A stretch of 64,000 bases of DNA from M3007 sp038203695 (GTDB taxonomy: Bacteria; Bacteroidota; Bacteroidia; Chitinophagales; Saprospiraceae): contig JBBRDQ010000003.1 of NCBI GenBank assembly GCA_038203695.1, positions 1-64,000 of the forward strand, written 5' to 3'. A model generated the notes under the pieces. That model did not search any database. It saw nothing but the letters and a program-made list of their open reading frames with translations, and had not been told where the DNA came from. The position numbers were made by a program, and so were the translations under genes. Numbering within the stretch: position 1 is the first letter of the stretch; each line of letters starts with the position of its first letter. This document shows, piece after piece, positions 44,401 to 51,789 of the stretch.

Positions 44401-45507
44401 GAAAGCGCATCGCTCTATTACTCCGATAACCGCTGGCCGAAAAACCCGGAATTGTTGACCGAAAGCCCAAGTGCCGCCGCTAACCGTCAACGTTTGATGT
44501 TTGATGTGCGCTACGCTCCTTCAGTGGGTAAAGATGACACCAATGGCGATGGTCTGCCTGATCCGGATGGTGAACTTGAAGTTGCCGGCGCGGGTATTCC
44601 TGCCGCGCAGGTAGGTCAGCCAGTCCGCGGTATGGGTTGGTTCCCGGGGTATGCGGTGAATGTGGAAACTGGAGAAAGACTGAATGTCTTCTTTGGTGAA
44701 AACTCGGCTTACAGCAGTGCTGTCAACCCATTGTATACCGGACGTGATATGCTCTTCAACCCAACCGCTACTACATTTGTGGGGGGCGGGGGTCCGCCGG
44801 ATTATTACAGCCTGTTGATGGGTGGTCAACACTACGTTTATGTGGCTTATACCAGATATGACGGTTGTGCGGAACTGCGTAAAAAATTCTCGCCGGAACT
44901 GAACAACTTCTCGGCTTCGCCAAAACGTTTGGCGATCAAGGAATTGGCCTGGGCTGGTATGATACAAATGGCCCCTGGTTTCACCATGAAACCCTTGAAA
45001 GATGGCTTGATCCCATCAGATCTTACGGTGAAACTCCGGGTGGACAATCCGTTCCAAACTTGGTCTAATAACAACGACGGAAATAAATTTACGGGTCATC
45101 CGAAGTACCAGTTCAGCATCAACAACAAGTCTGCGGTCCGTCAATTGGATGAGTTGCAAGTTGGGAATGCCCTGGATTCGGTGAAATGTGTACCAAACCC
45201 ATACTACGGATACTCGCAATACGAGAATTCACAGTTCTCGAATGTCGTGAAAATCACCAACCTGCCGGCTAAGTGCACGGTTACTATCTATTCGCTCGAT
45301 GGCAAATTTATCCGCCAATACCAGCGCAATGAAGAGTACCAGCCTTATCAGCAGATTACGCCGGCACTTGAATGGGATTTGAAAAACAATAAAGGTATTC
45401 CTGTGGCCAGCGGCGTTTATCTCGTCCAGTTGCAGGCTCCCGGTATGGGAGAGCGAACCATTAAATGGTTCGGTATTGCCCGACAGTTTGACCCGTCCGG
45501 ACTTTAA
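41446..45507 (+). CDS. Very large secreted protein with T9SS-type C-terminal domain, partner of the TonB receptor
   Basis: 1353 residues. It has a signal peptide (LWLAVWLIFLAGSAIAH) and a long unannotated body rich in aromatic and acidic residues. That body has conserved-looking blocks such as SVWIGGIDPGGNLKLACQTY, GCPLDRYPDEMIFWIYND, TFQRYKLINRATTLIDSCFF and GKDDTNGDGLPDPDGE. The last looks like a calcium-binding loop. The C-terminus (VKITNLPAKCTVTIYSLDGK, then WDLKNNKGIPVASGVYLVQL) is a T9SS sorting-like beta domain. It follows the TonB receptor by 119 bases and precedes a PorV-like gene, a recurrent order in Saprospiria and Cytophagia as far as I recall. It may be an extracellular lid or substrate-binding partner of the receptor. 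Function unknown. Confidence 0.8.
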   Translation: MRTNKLWLAVWLIFLAGSAIAHTPTLGGKIGSAPKKVQYRDVCANSEHQIDQSINNVRARLLGGGDCWWNNKDEGRYIVPKVDPTTGAKEVSSIFAGSVWIGGIDPGGNLKLACQTYRNDGKNDFWPGPLTDLGLAEQQTCKNWDQHFRVTGDDIRKHLANLAQGNLDPNDIPRNLRGWPARGNPFFVDVWGFELPNTIQGLGGFFDANEDQFYNPLDGDYPSIDIRGCPLDRYPDEMIFWIYNDHGGGQQHARTNGKTIQMEVQVQSFGYTTNDALNDMTFQRYKLINRATTLIDSCFFAMWVDPDLGCPFDDYVGCDTSKSLMFVYNQDATDGQPGCTCPSNDGPINTYCDNVPILGVDYFRGPLDADGNELGMSSFTYYNNVGTGNPPQGTTDPDGDVEYFRYITGSWKDGSPFTYGGNAKDGTVITKYAFTEAPNSPAPAWSMCTANLPFGDRRTLQASGPFLLTPGAVNELIIGVPWVSSANYPCPDLEGLFRADKLAQGLFDNCFDLLDGPDAPDVNWIEVNQEVIAVLTNQEDSKLSNNAKELYSELDPLAPDALKNLPEGQYRFEGYRIFQLLNPNVSTSDYGDPDKARIVAQVDIKNGAAKLYNWVETLDPNMPTRKIYYPELQVEGPNQGIKHTFSIKEDRFAQTNDKRLINHKKYYYTVIAYAYNEYEQFNPLAQPATGQQRTYLPGRKSATGPIQVFTVIPRPIVDQALRASYGDGVEITRLEGQGAGGNFLDITPETRAKLLNADYDSTVTYKSGRGPINVTIFNPFEVRDGNYELSIVDDNLSDTKLDITARWVLRNVETGEEVASQRRISELNEQIVAQYGFSVTVAQTDDAAGLVGNVQEGGIGAELEYADPGQAWLTGFPDTDFSPFNFVKTGKLEIDELLDRNQSLTKLGDGFFVPYYLADGRVENMGSATDNERLITPAWTERTGNFNTQAVWGTTSNRQARLNLLPNVDIVFTSDKSKWSRCVVIESASLYYSDNRWPKNPELLTESPSAAANRQRLMFDVRYAPSVGKDDTNGDGLPDPDGELEVAGAGIPAAQVGQPVRGMGWFPGYAVNVETGERLNVFFGENSAYSSAVNPLYTGRDMLFNPTATTFVGGGGPPDYYSLLMGGQHYVYVAYTRYDGCAELRKKFSPELNNFSASPKRLAIKELAWAGMIQMAPGFTMKPLKDGLIPSDLTVKLRVDNPFQTWSNNNDGNKFTGHPKYQFSINNKSAVRQLDELQVGNALDSVKCVPNPYYGYSQYENSQFSNVVKITNLPAKCTVTIYSLDGKFIRQYQRNEEYQPYQQITPALEWDLKNNKGIPVASGVYLVQLQAPGMGERTIKWFGIARQFDPSGL

Positions 45508-45518
45508 TAGTGTTATGA

Positions 45519-45587
45519 ATATGGAAGTGCGTTATTGATTATACGGTATATTTTCCTGCCGATAATTAATAACGCACCTTCCAATAT
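45519..45587 (+). repeat. Very long hairpin between the 1353-residue gene and the PorV-like gene
   Basis: Arms of about 28 bases: ATATGGAAGTGCGTTATTGA then TTATACGG on the left, and CCGATAATTAATAACGCACC then TTCCAATAT on the right, with few mismatches. No T-run follows. It starts 12 bases after one stop and ends 37 bases before the next ATG. Confidence 0.75.
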
Positions 45588-45624
45588 GTGTAACCGGTCA
45601 TTCATTCTATTAAATTGAAAAACT

Positions 45625-46665
45625 ATGCACAAAATATACGCATATTTCCTGCCTTTTTGCGCTATAATGCTGACGGGAAGCCTGTTTGCAGGCAATCCTG
45701 ACCGGCAGGGCGAGGCTGGAGCCAATCAACTTTTGATCAATCCTTGGGCGCGTACCGCCGGCTTACATTCGATGAATACCGCGTATGTATCCGGGGCGGA
45801 TGCGATATACCTGAATGTCGCAGGACTTTCGCGCATTACAAAAACCCAGATTCAAATTGGTCATACCCGTTATTTGGAAGGGGCCGATATCAACATCAAT
45901 GCGCTTAGTTTTGCCCAGAAAGTTGGCAATGGCGCTTTTGGCGTGAGTCTGGTATCGTTTGATTTGGGTGATATTGAAACCACTACGGAAGATGTACCGG
46001 GTGGTTCGGGCGCTACTTACAGCCCGGCATTTTTTAACATGACCCTTTCATATTCCTACATATTTTCCAATCGCGTCTCGGTAGGTGTTTCGGCCAAGTT
46101 TGTAAACGAGTCGCTCACCAACGTAGGTGCTCGTGCGGTTGCCTTAGATGCTGGGGTTCAATATGTTACTGGTGAAAAAGACCGTTTTAAATTTGGTATT
46201 TCATTGCGGAATGTAGGTTCTAAAATGCGGTTTACCGGTGAAGGTCTGTCCACACCGCGTCCAAATCCAAGCGTTATCATTGAATATCCGATCACGTATT
46301 ACCAGCGCTCTGCCGCGTACGAATTGCCTTCGCAACTGAATATCGGCATATCGTATGACTGGCCGTTAGGCCAAGCCAATCGCTTGACAATGGTAACCAA
46401 TTTTACCTCCAACTCATTTTCACGCGACCAGGTAGGAGCAGGTCTGGAATTTGCGATCGCCAAAAACTTTGCCCTTCGCGCCGGCTACAAGTATGAATTC
46501 GATGCAGGCGACGAGGCTACCCTGGACAACGGTATTGCCGCCGGGTTTACGTTCTCGGTTCCGGTCAAGAAAGATTCGGATACGCGCTTTGCCATTGACT
46601 ATGCGTATCGTCAGACTGATATCTTTAAAGGAATTCATAATATTGGCGTACGGTTGGATTTGTAA
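45625..46665 (+). CDS. PorV/PorQ-family outer-membrane beta-barrel
   Basis: 346 residues. The signal peptide ends GSLFAGN. The N-terminal segment with AGANQLLINPWARTAGLHSM and VSGADAIYLNVAGLSRI is the PorV-family signature. The rest alternates barrel strands and turns (FGVSLVSFDLG, SYSYIFSNRVSVGVSAKFV, QVGAGLEFAIAKNFALRAGY), with an aromatic-free final strand IGVRLDL. PorV shuttles T9SS cargo from the translocon to the attachment complex. PorV-like paralogues beside a cargo gene may be dedicated to it. The neighbour here is a T9SS-tailed protein and a TonB receptor, fitting that idea. A strong terminator follows. Confidence 0.82.
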   Translation: MHKIYAYFLPFCAIMLTGSLFAGNPDRQGEAGANQLLINPWARTAGLHSMNTAYVSGADAIYLNVAGLSRITKTQIQIGHTRYLEGADININALSFAQKVGNGAFGVSLVSFDLGDIETTTEDVPGGSGATYSPAFFNMTLSYSYIFSNRVSVGVSAKFVNESLTNVGARAVALDAGVQYVTGEKDRFKFGISLRNVGSKMRFTGEGLSTPRPNPSVIIEYPITYYQRSAAYELPSQLNIGISYDWPLGQANRLTMVTNFTSNSFSRDQVGAGLEFAIAKNFALRAGYKYEFDAGDEATLDNGIAAGFTFSVPVKKDSDTRFAIDYAYRQTDIFKGIHNIGVRLDL

Positions 46666-46707
46666 AGAAAAATGGCCGAACCCTTGTTTGGTATTGGTTC
46701 TGCCCCG

Positions 46708-46715
46708 TATCTTTG
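46708..46715 (+). promoter_or_regulatory. Possible greA promoter (-7 TATCTTTG)
   Basis: Perfect -7 element with TTTG at 46687-46690 (17-base spacer) or TTG at 46684-46686 (21-base spacer). It lies upstream of the terminator at 46732-46775, so transcripts would meet that terminator before greA. Confidence 0.5.
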
Positions 46716-46731
46716 TGGCAACTTTTTAAAC

Positions 46732-46775
46732 ACAGGAACGTTTCTACCCGCCCGGTAGGAACGTTCCTGTTTTTT
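46732..46775 (+). terminator. Strong terminator upstream of greA
   Basis: ACAGGAACGTTTCTACC and GGTAGGAACGTTCCTGT pair with one mismatch around a five-base loop, followed by TTTTTT. It may end the PorV-like transcript (66 bases after that stop) or attenuate greA. Confidence 0.88.
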
Positions 46776-46792
46776 GCTGCCTACCAAAATAG

Positions 46793-46830
46793 CCTGTCCC
46801 AGGCGGGACAGCGCCAAACCAAATTTTTTT
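46793..46830 (+). promoter_or_regulatory. Second hairpin and T-run in the greA leader
   Basis: CCTGTCCC and GGGACAG form a stem with a short loop, followed after about a dozen bases by TTTTTTT. A third small stem, ATGGT/ACCAT, lies at 46853-46867, just before greA. Confidence 0.4.
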
Positions 46831-46887
46831 AAAGTATATTTCAATCAGGTTGATGGTGTTATACCATAAGCCGCCAATTTTTTGACA

Positions 46888-47364
46888 ATGGCAAATTACA
46901 CTTATTTGACGCAGGGAGGATATGATAGACTGAAGGCCGAACTGGATGAGTTAAAAACCACCGGTCGTCAGGATGCCGCCCGAGCGATTGCCGAAGCCCG
47001 TTCACAAGGTGACCTTTCGGAAAATGCCGAATATGATGCGGCTAAAAATGCGCAAGGGATGTTAGAATTCAAAATTAATGAGTTGGAAGGCGTCATGTCC
47101 AATGCCCGCGTTATTGATGAAACCCAGATCGACACCTCAAAAGTGGTTATTCTTTCGAATGTTACCATCAAAAACCTGAAAACGGGTAAGGAGATGACGT
47201 ATAAACTCGTATCGGAAACGGAAGCGGATGCGAAGCTGATGAAAATTTCGGTCACTTCACCGATCGGCCACGGCTTACTGGGTAAAACGCGCGGAGAAAT
47301 CGCCAAAGTGCAGACACCGGGAGGTACCCTCGAATTTGAAATCCTGGAAATCGGAATCGGTTAA
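46888..47364 (+). CDS. greA: Transcription elongation factor GreA
   Basis: 158 residues from the ATG at 46888; the frame can be extended to a TTG two codons earlier. The N-terminal coiled coil carries the acidic tip (EARSQGDLSENAEYDAAK), where Asp and Glu position the metal that lets RNA polymerase cleave backtracked transcripts. The C-terminal FKBP-like domain includes TSPIGHGLLGKTRGEIAKV. The length and motifs are standard. It is followed by a HIT-family gene after 13 bases. Its leader of more than 100 bases contains several hairpins. Confidence 0.95.
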   Translation: MANYTYLTQGGYDRLKAELDELKTTGRQDAARAIAEARSQGDLSENAEYDAAKNAQGMLEFKINELEGVMSNARVIDETQIDTSKVVILSNVTIKNLKTGKEMTYKLVSETEADAKLMKISVTSPIGHGLLGKTRGEIAKVQTPGGTLEFEILEIGIG

Positions 47365-47377
47365 AAAAAGCAACGAT

Positions 47378-47782
47378 ATGGCAAGTATCTTCACGCGCAT
47401 CGTCAACGGCGAAATCCCTTGTTACAAAATAGCGGAAACGGATCGATTTCTGGCAATGCTTGACGTGCGTCCACAGTCAAAAGGACACACATTATGCATT
47501 CCTAAACAGGAGATCGACTATATTTTTGATCTGGACGATGCAATGCTGGCTGATCTATGGGTTTTTGCCAGGAAAGTGGCCAAAGCCGTAGCGTCGGTAG
47601 TTCCTTGTCAGCGCATCGGTGTAGCGGTGATCGGTTTGGAAGTGCCACATGCGCACATTCACCTGATTCCACTCAATTCGATGAAGGATATGCAGTTTAG
47701 CGGAAAAGCGAAAGTTGAATTATCTGAAGAAGAAATGCAATTGCTGGCAGCCCAGATTGCGGAGCAAGTGATGCTGGTGTAA
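47378..47782 (+). CDS. HIT-family nucleotide hydrolase (Hint-like)
   Basis: 134 residues from the ATG at 47378. The HIT motif HAHIHLIPL (His-x-His-x-His) contains the catalytic histidine, and SIFTRIVNGEIPCYKI and SKGHTLCIPK are typical N-terminal blocks. Members hydrolyse purine nucleoside phosphoramidates or dinucleoside polyphosphates. It is co-transcribed with greA (13-base gap), an arrangement I have seen in Bacteroidota. A hairpin (GGGAGA/TCTCCC, 47790-47812) follows. Confidence 0.9.
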   Translation: MASIFTRIVNGEIPCYKIAETDRFLAMLDVRPQSKGHTLCIPKQEIDYIFDLDDAMLADLWVFARKVAKAVASVVPCQRIGVAVIGLEVPHAHIHLIPLNSMKDMQFSGKAKVELSEEEMQLLAAQIAEQVMLV

Positions 47783-47789
47783 GCATACA

Positions 47790-47812
47790 GGGAGATTCTT
47801 TATATTCTCCCG
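47790..47812 (+). terminator. Probable terminator after the HIT gene
   Basis: GGGAGA and TCTCCC arms eight bases after the stop; the tail is GTTAAAA, so the T-run is weak. Confidence 0.4.
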
Positions 47813-47851
47813 TTAAAACATCGTCGTTTTACCAAAAATTCTTACTTTTCA

Positions 47852-47887
47852 ACCCCGTTCGGACTAAATGCCGGCGGGGTCGATTTT
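47852..47887 (+). promoter_or_regulatory. Hairpin with T-run immediately before the GH113-like start codon
   Basis: ACCCCG/CGGGGT arms with an inner CGG/CCG stem, then CGATTTTTT and the ATG at 47890. It could be a terminator for the greA-HIT transcript or a control hairpin in the next gene's leader. Confidence 0.45.
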
Positions 47888-47889
47888 TT

Positions 47890-48957
47890 ATGAAGACTTA
47901 TTTCATCTACTTTTTGCTGCCGCTGTTAGCGGTTACCTGTCATCAGCCGGTCGCAACCACGCCTGTTGCACCGTTGCCGGCTGTTTCGGCCATTCTACCC
48001 AATCCCGATCCAAATAAGATGCAGGGACTGACCTTTGTAGCGCCGCCACGTCCTTTTTCCGATAATCCAATGCTGGCGGTAACCAGTGTCGGTGCCAACT
48101 GGATAGCCGTTGTGCCTTATGGCTTTACCCGTCTTGGCGCACCGGCGGTACATTATGGAGACCACCCTGGCAAATGGTGGGGCGAAAGTCGCGAAGGCGT
48201 GCGGGAAAGTATCCAGGTAGCTCACGCGGCCGGACTCAAAGTAATGCTTAAACCGCAGGTATATGTACCGGGAAGTTGGCCGGGAGGGCTGGATTTTGCC
48301 ACGTCGGCCGATTGGGAAAAATGGGAGGCCGATTATGAAAAATACATCCTGCCAATGGCATTGATAGCCCAGGAGACCCAGGCCGAGTTGTTCTGTGTTG
48401 GTACCGAATTCTCTATTTCCACCATTAAACGACCCGATTTCTGGCACAACCTGATCCGTAAAATAAAAAATATCTACACTGGCAAACTCACCTACTGCGC
48501 TACCTGGAGCGATTATGCCAACACGCCGTTCTGGGCAGATGTGGATTACATTGGCATCAGCGCCTATTTTCCGCTCGTACAGGATGCTATGCCGGCTGTA
48601 GCCGATCTGCAACAAGCCTGGGGCCCCGTGCGCGACTCCATGCGCGCTTATAGTGTGCGTGAAAATAGGCCTGTCTTATTTACCGAGTTTGGCTACCTAA
48701 GCGTAGACAGCTGCGGCTGGCAAACCTGGATGCTGGAGCGAGGGGTGGAACAGCGCCAGATCAATGAGCAGGCACAGGCTAACTGCTTAGAAGCGTTGTT
48801 TTCCACTTTTCAGCCGGAGCCGTGGTGGGCAGGCGGTTTTTTATGGAAGTGGTTCCCGAATATGGAGGGTCACGAAGGTTATCCGGAACGCGATTATACG
48901 CCGCAAGGCAAGATCGGCGAACGGATGCTTCGCAAATGGTACACGGGAAAGGAGTAG
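47890..48957 (+). CDS. GH113-like glycoside hydrolase lipoprotein
   Basis: 355 residues. The signal peptide ends LLAVTCHQP, with a plausible lipidated Cys. A TIM-barrel follows: GANWIAVVPYGF, AAGLKVMLKPQVYVPG, LFCVGTEFSI (putative acid/base Glu), VDYIGISAYFPL, and PVLFTEFGYLSVD (putative nucleophile Glu). These motifs match GH113, whose known members include beta-mannanases, and related TIM-barrel glycosidases. The substrate is unknown. An aromatic-rich C-terminus (PWWAGGFLWKWFPN) lines the active-site end. Confidence 0.75.
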   Translation: MKTYFIYFLLPLLAVTCHQPVATTPVAPLPAVSAILPNPDPNKMQGLTFVAPPRPFSDNPMLAVTSVGANWIAVVPYGFTRLGAPAVHYGDHPGKWWGESREGVRESIQVAHAAGLKVMLKPQVYVPGSWPGGLDFATSADWEKWEADYEKYILPMALIAQETQAELFCVGTEFSISTIKRPDFWHNLIRKIKNIYTGKLTYCATWSDYANTPFWADVDYIGISAYFPLVQDAMPAVADLQQAWGPVRDSMRAYSVRENRPVLFTEFGYLSVDSCGWQTWMLERGVEQRQINEQAQANCLEALFSTFQPEPWWAGGFLWKWFPNMEGHEGYPERDYTPQGKIGERMLRKWYTGKE

Positions 48958-49042
48958 TTATAAATCGGGAGTGCAGGAATAACGAAAATTTGCCGGCTGA
49001 TTTCTTGGGTGCAGCGGGTAAAAGCCGGTAAACACATCGGTT

Positions 49043-49444
49043 TTACGGGTTCGCCACGTCGCCAGGCCCAATCAAATCCCATAAATTGCCGTATAAATCT
49101 TCAAAAACGGCCACCGTTCCATAAGGTTCAGGCGAAGGTGCACGGACAAACTGCACGTCATTTTCAATCAGCGCATTGTAATCACGCCAAAAATCATCGG
49201 TGTGTAAAAACAAAAAGACCCGTCCGCCGGTCTGATTGCCAATGCGACTTTTCTGGTGATCGCCCTGTGCTTTAGCGAGCAGTAAATGACATTGTGAACC
49301 TTTAGGCGCTACCAGCACCCAGCGTTTTGTTTCACTTAAAACGGTGTCCTCAATCAGGTCAAAATTCATTTTTTGGGTGTAAAATTGAATAGCCTTATCG
49401 TAATCGTCGACGATTAACGCGATATGTGCGAGGTGTTGTTTCAC
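49043..49444 (-). CDS. VOC-family (glyoxalase/bleomycin-resistance fold) protein
   Basis: 133 residues, one VOC domain. LAHIALIVDDYDKAIQFYT is the standard first strand-helix unit with the metal-ligand His, and VAVFEDLYGNLWDLIGP is the last, with the metal-ligand Glu position held by Asp. Members bind metals and act on small molecules; the substrate is unknown. It is the gene downstream of the M16 peptidase on the same strand (57-base gap). Confidence 0.87.
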   Translation of the reverse strand: MKQHLAHIALIVDDYDKAIQFYTQKMNFDLIEDTVLSETKRWVLVAPKGSQCHLLLAKAQGDHQKSRIGNQTGGRVFLFLHTDDFWRDYNALIENDVQFVRAPSPEPYGTVAVFEDLYGNLWDLIGPGDVANP

Positions 49445-49501
49445 GGTCGGGTCGGTTTTTAGTTTTGTAATCCAAGTCCTGATCGGCTGGTAATTATACT
49501 T

Positions 49502-50764
49502 TTATGCGGGTACAGGTTCCGTTTTTGCCTCCTCCGGGATATAGATCAGGGTCGCTGAATTCCCCGGCTGAAACAGTGCGTTGGCTGCCAGGTGTAAATC
49601 GGCAGGTGTGATGCGCAAATAGGTTTCCACTTCATCATTCATCAATTCAGCGCGGTCAAGTATTTCATAAAAACCCAAATTTTGGGCTTTGTTAAGCACA
49701 CTCATTTCAGAAAAAACGATCGTGCTTTCGAAACGATGCTGGATTTTTTCCAATTCTCGGGTTGCGATCAGCTCGGTTTTTAATAAATCCAGTTCGACCC
49801 AAATAGCCGCTAAAGCAGTCTCGACACTTACCCCGTCGGCTGGTCGGCCTTCGATTACCAGGATACCTGGATCGATATTGCCGGTGACATAGGCGTCGAT
49901 CGTCGAGAAAAGATGTTGCTCTTTGAGCAGCCGGCGGTACAAACGCGACGAATGGCCTTGCGCCAGTATATCCGACAGTAAATCTACGGTATAAAAATCG
50001 GGATGAATACGTGCGGGGGTGCGAAATGCCAGGAAAATGGCCGGCACCGGTACATTGGCGTGCACTTCGCGCCACACCGGACCGGCTTGCACCGGCTCTT
50101 CCGTCAGATTGCGGTTGGCGGCGGGACCTGCCGGTATATTGCCAAACCACTTTTCGGCCAGGGCCATAGCATTGTCCGTCTTGATATTACCTGCAATCGT
50201 TAATACGGCATTATTGGGGGTGTACCAGATTTTGTAGAAAGCGCGTACGTCGTCCAGTGTTGCATTTTCAACGTGTTCCGGTGCCAGACCGATGACCGGC
50301 CAGCGATACGGATGATGCTGGAACATCATCTCGGACAGGTGGTGCCAGGAGTCGCCGTACGGTTCGTTGAGGCAGGTTTCCTTGAATTCTTCGACCACTA
50401 CTTTGCGCTGCACTTCCAGGGCTTTTTTATGGATATTGAGCGACAGCATACGGTCACTTTCGAGCCAGAGTGCCGTTTCCAGGTTTTCAGCGGGTAAGAT
50501 TTCGTAGAAGGTAGTATAATCGTTGGTCGTATAGGCATTGTTTTCGCCACCGGCGCGTTGCAGCGGGTCGTCGAAATCGGATACGTTTTTGCTACCGGCA
50601 AACATCAGGTGCTCGAACAAATGCGCAAAGCCGGTTCGTTCGAAGTGTTCGTCGCGTGAACCGACGTAATAGAGTATATTGACAGCTACCAAGGGTGTAG
50701 TCGTATCTTCGTGCACCAGCACGCGCAGACCATTGGGAAGGATGTTACGGGTAAAATTGACCAC
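49502..50764 (-). CDS. M16-family zinc metallopeptidase
   Basis: 420 residues, a single-unit M16 protein. The inverted zinc motif HxxEH is HLFEH (His48, Glu51, His52), and the third ligand is in QRKVVVEEFKE. The inactive-type C-terminal half (PAIFLAFRTPARIHPDFYTV, then LLSDILAQGHSSRLYRRLL) completes the clamshell. No signal peptide is visible, so it is probably cytosolic or needs a partner. Two-gene M16 pairs are common, but no second M16 gene adjoins it. It lies 37 bases downstream of a small secreted-protein gene. Confidence 0.9.
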   Translation of the reverse strand: MVNFTRNILPNGLRVLVHEDTTTPLVAVNILYYVGSRDEHFERTGFAHLFEHLMFAGSKNVSDFDDPLQRAGGENNAYTTNDYTTFYEILPAENLETALWLESDRMLSLNIHKKALEVQRKVVVEEFKETCLNEPYGDSWHHLSEMMFQHHPYRWPVIGLAPEHVENATLDDVRAFYKIWYTPNNAVLTIAGNIKTDNAMALAEKWFGNIPAGPAANRNLTEEPVQAGPVWREVHANVPVPAIFLAFRTPARIHPDFYTVDLLSDILAQGHSSRLYRRLLKEQHLFSTIDAYVTGNIDPGILVIEGRPADGVSVETALAAIWVELDLLKTELIATRELEKIQHRFESTIVFSEMSVLNKAQNLGFYEILDRAELMNDEVETYLRITPADLHLAANALFQPGNSATLIYIPEEAKTEPVPA

Positions 50765-50801
50765 TAATACAGGGATGAAAAGTGAAAAAAGAAGCGTGGG
50801 T

Positions 50802-51221
50802 TTACTGCGGTTTGCGCTTCAGCGATTTTTTATCGTCGGTCCAAATGAAGGTATCGGGGACGAAAATTTTGGCCTCCGGAATTTCCGTGCATTCTCCGGC
50901 GGGCGTTTTAATTTTTTTGCGGTCGCGCACTTTGGTAGATATTTTTACCGCATTGGTGGCTAATGTGTCCATCACTACACTATAACGGCCTTCTTTAATC
51001 AGGTATTCCAGGATTTCGGGCGAGCCGTTGGAAAGTTGGATGTTCGTTTCAATGAGAATGCTGCTGCCGGCCCAGGTATAGATATCGTAAATGTCGGCAA
51101 TGTCCAGCGCTACAGTCTGGACGGAGTCTACTTCAAAGACCTGGTACATCGTGCGCTCCATTTGCGCTTGCGCGCTAGTAGTAGCCACAAAGAAGCCAAT
51201 CAGAATGAGTATTATACGCAT
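50802..51221 (-). CDS. Small secreted protein, paralogue of the upstream gene (DUF4097-like)
   Basis: 139 residues from the ATG at 51221 (MRIILILIGFFVATTSAQAQ is a signal peptide). Beta-rich, with VALDIADIYDIYTWAGSSIL, IETNIQLSNGS and a C-terminal KIFVPDTFIW strand. Its layout matches the neighbouring 143-residue gene (IVLDLHGSIDLRIW, IEESVSLASGN, VVFVPKDLKI), so the pair arose by duplication. The pattern resembles the repetitive DUF4097/DUF2807 beta-solenoid type. Function unknown. It precedes the M16 gene in a likely two-gene operon. Confidence 0.7.
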   Translation of the reverse strand: MRIILILIGFFVATTSAQAQMERTMYQVFEVDSVQTVALDIADIYDIYTWAGSSILIETNIQLSNGSPEILEYLIKEGRYSVVMDTLATNAVKISTKVRDRKKIKTPAGECTEIPEAKIFVPDTFIWTDDKKSLKRKPQ

Positions 51222-51291
51222 GTTTTGAGATAATTTGGGCAAAGTTCGGGCGAAATACCCAAAGTAAGGCTATTTTTCAGGTACTTAAACG

Positions 51292-51332
51292 AAAAATCGC
51301 CTGGAACTGTTTGTCACAGCCAGGCGATTTTT
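51292..51332. terminator. Terminator between the two paralogous small genes
   Basis: AAAAATCGCCTGG and CCAGGCGATTTTT arms, A-rich and T-rich at both ends so it can work both ways. It lies 19 bases after the minus-strand stop at 51352. Confidence 0.88.
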
Positions 51333-51351
51333 CAAACGTAGCGTCAAGTCT

Positions 51352-51783
51352 TTATTTTTTCGCGTCAGCCAGTACGGCCGTATTGGGCATTTCAATTTTC
51401 AAATCTTTCGGTACGAACACGACGAAAGTCATGTTTTCTTTCAAAATTTCTCCTTTAACACGAATCTGTTTTTGCGTGTTAGGTGTGGTAATGGTCAGCG
51501 CATCACCTTCCGGTTTTGCTGATAAGTCGTAGCGACCTACATTGACCAATTCAGCGAGCATGCCGGCATTGCCGGAAGCCAGGCTCACACTTTCTTCGAT
51601 CCGGATGGTGGGATTGTCCCATATTCTAAGGTCGATTGAACCGTGCAAATCGAGCACGATCGTACCTCTTCCCTCCGTATTGAAGGTCTTACTAAAAGTT
51701 TTGCCCGCAGTGGTTTGGGCGTTCGTAAGGGATGTGAAAAGGGCTACACTCAGGATTAAAACAAAACTAATGCGAGTTGTCAT
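51352..51783 (-). CDS. Small secreted beta-rich protein (DUF4097-like paralogue)
   Basis: 143 residues. Signal peptide FVLILSVALFTSLTNAQ, then a beta domain with TIVLDLHGSIDLRIWDN, NVGRYDLSAKPEGDALTI and ENMTFVVFVPKDLKIEM. It is the duplicate of the gene at 50802-51221. A minus-strand promoter (TTG 51837-51839, 20 bases, TAACTTTG 51809-51816) and a perfect Shine-Dalgarno (AGGAGG, 51790-51795) precede the ATG. The latter is rare in Bacteroidota and points to strong translation. Function unknown. Confidence 0.75.
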   Translation of the reverse strand: MTTRISFVLILSVALFTSLTNAQTTAGKTFSKTFNTEGRGTIVLDLHGSIDLRIWDNPTIRIEESVSLASGNAGMLAELVNVGRYDLSAKPEGDALTITTPNTQKQIRVKGEILKENMTFVVFVPKDLKIEMPNTAVLADAKK

Positions 51784-51789
51784 AGCGAA

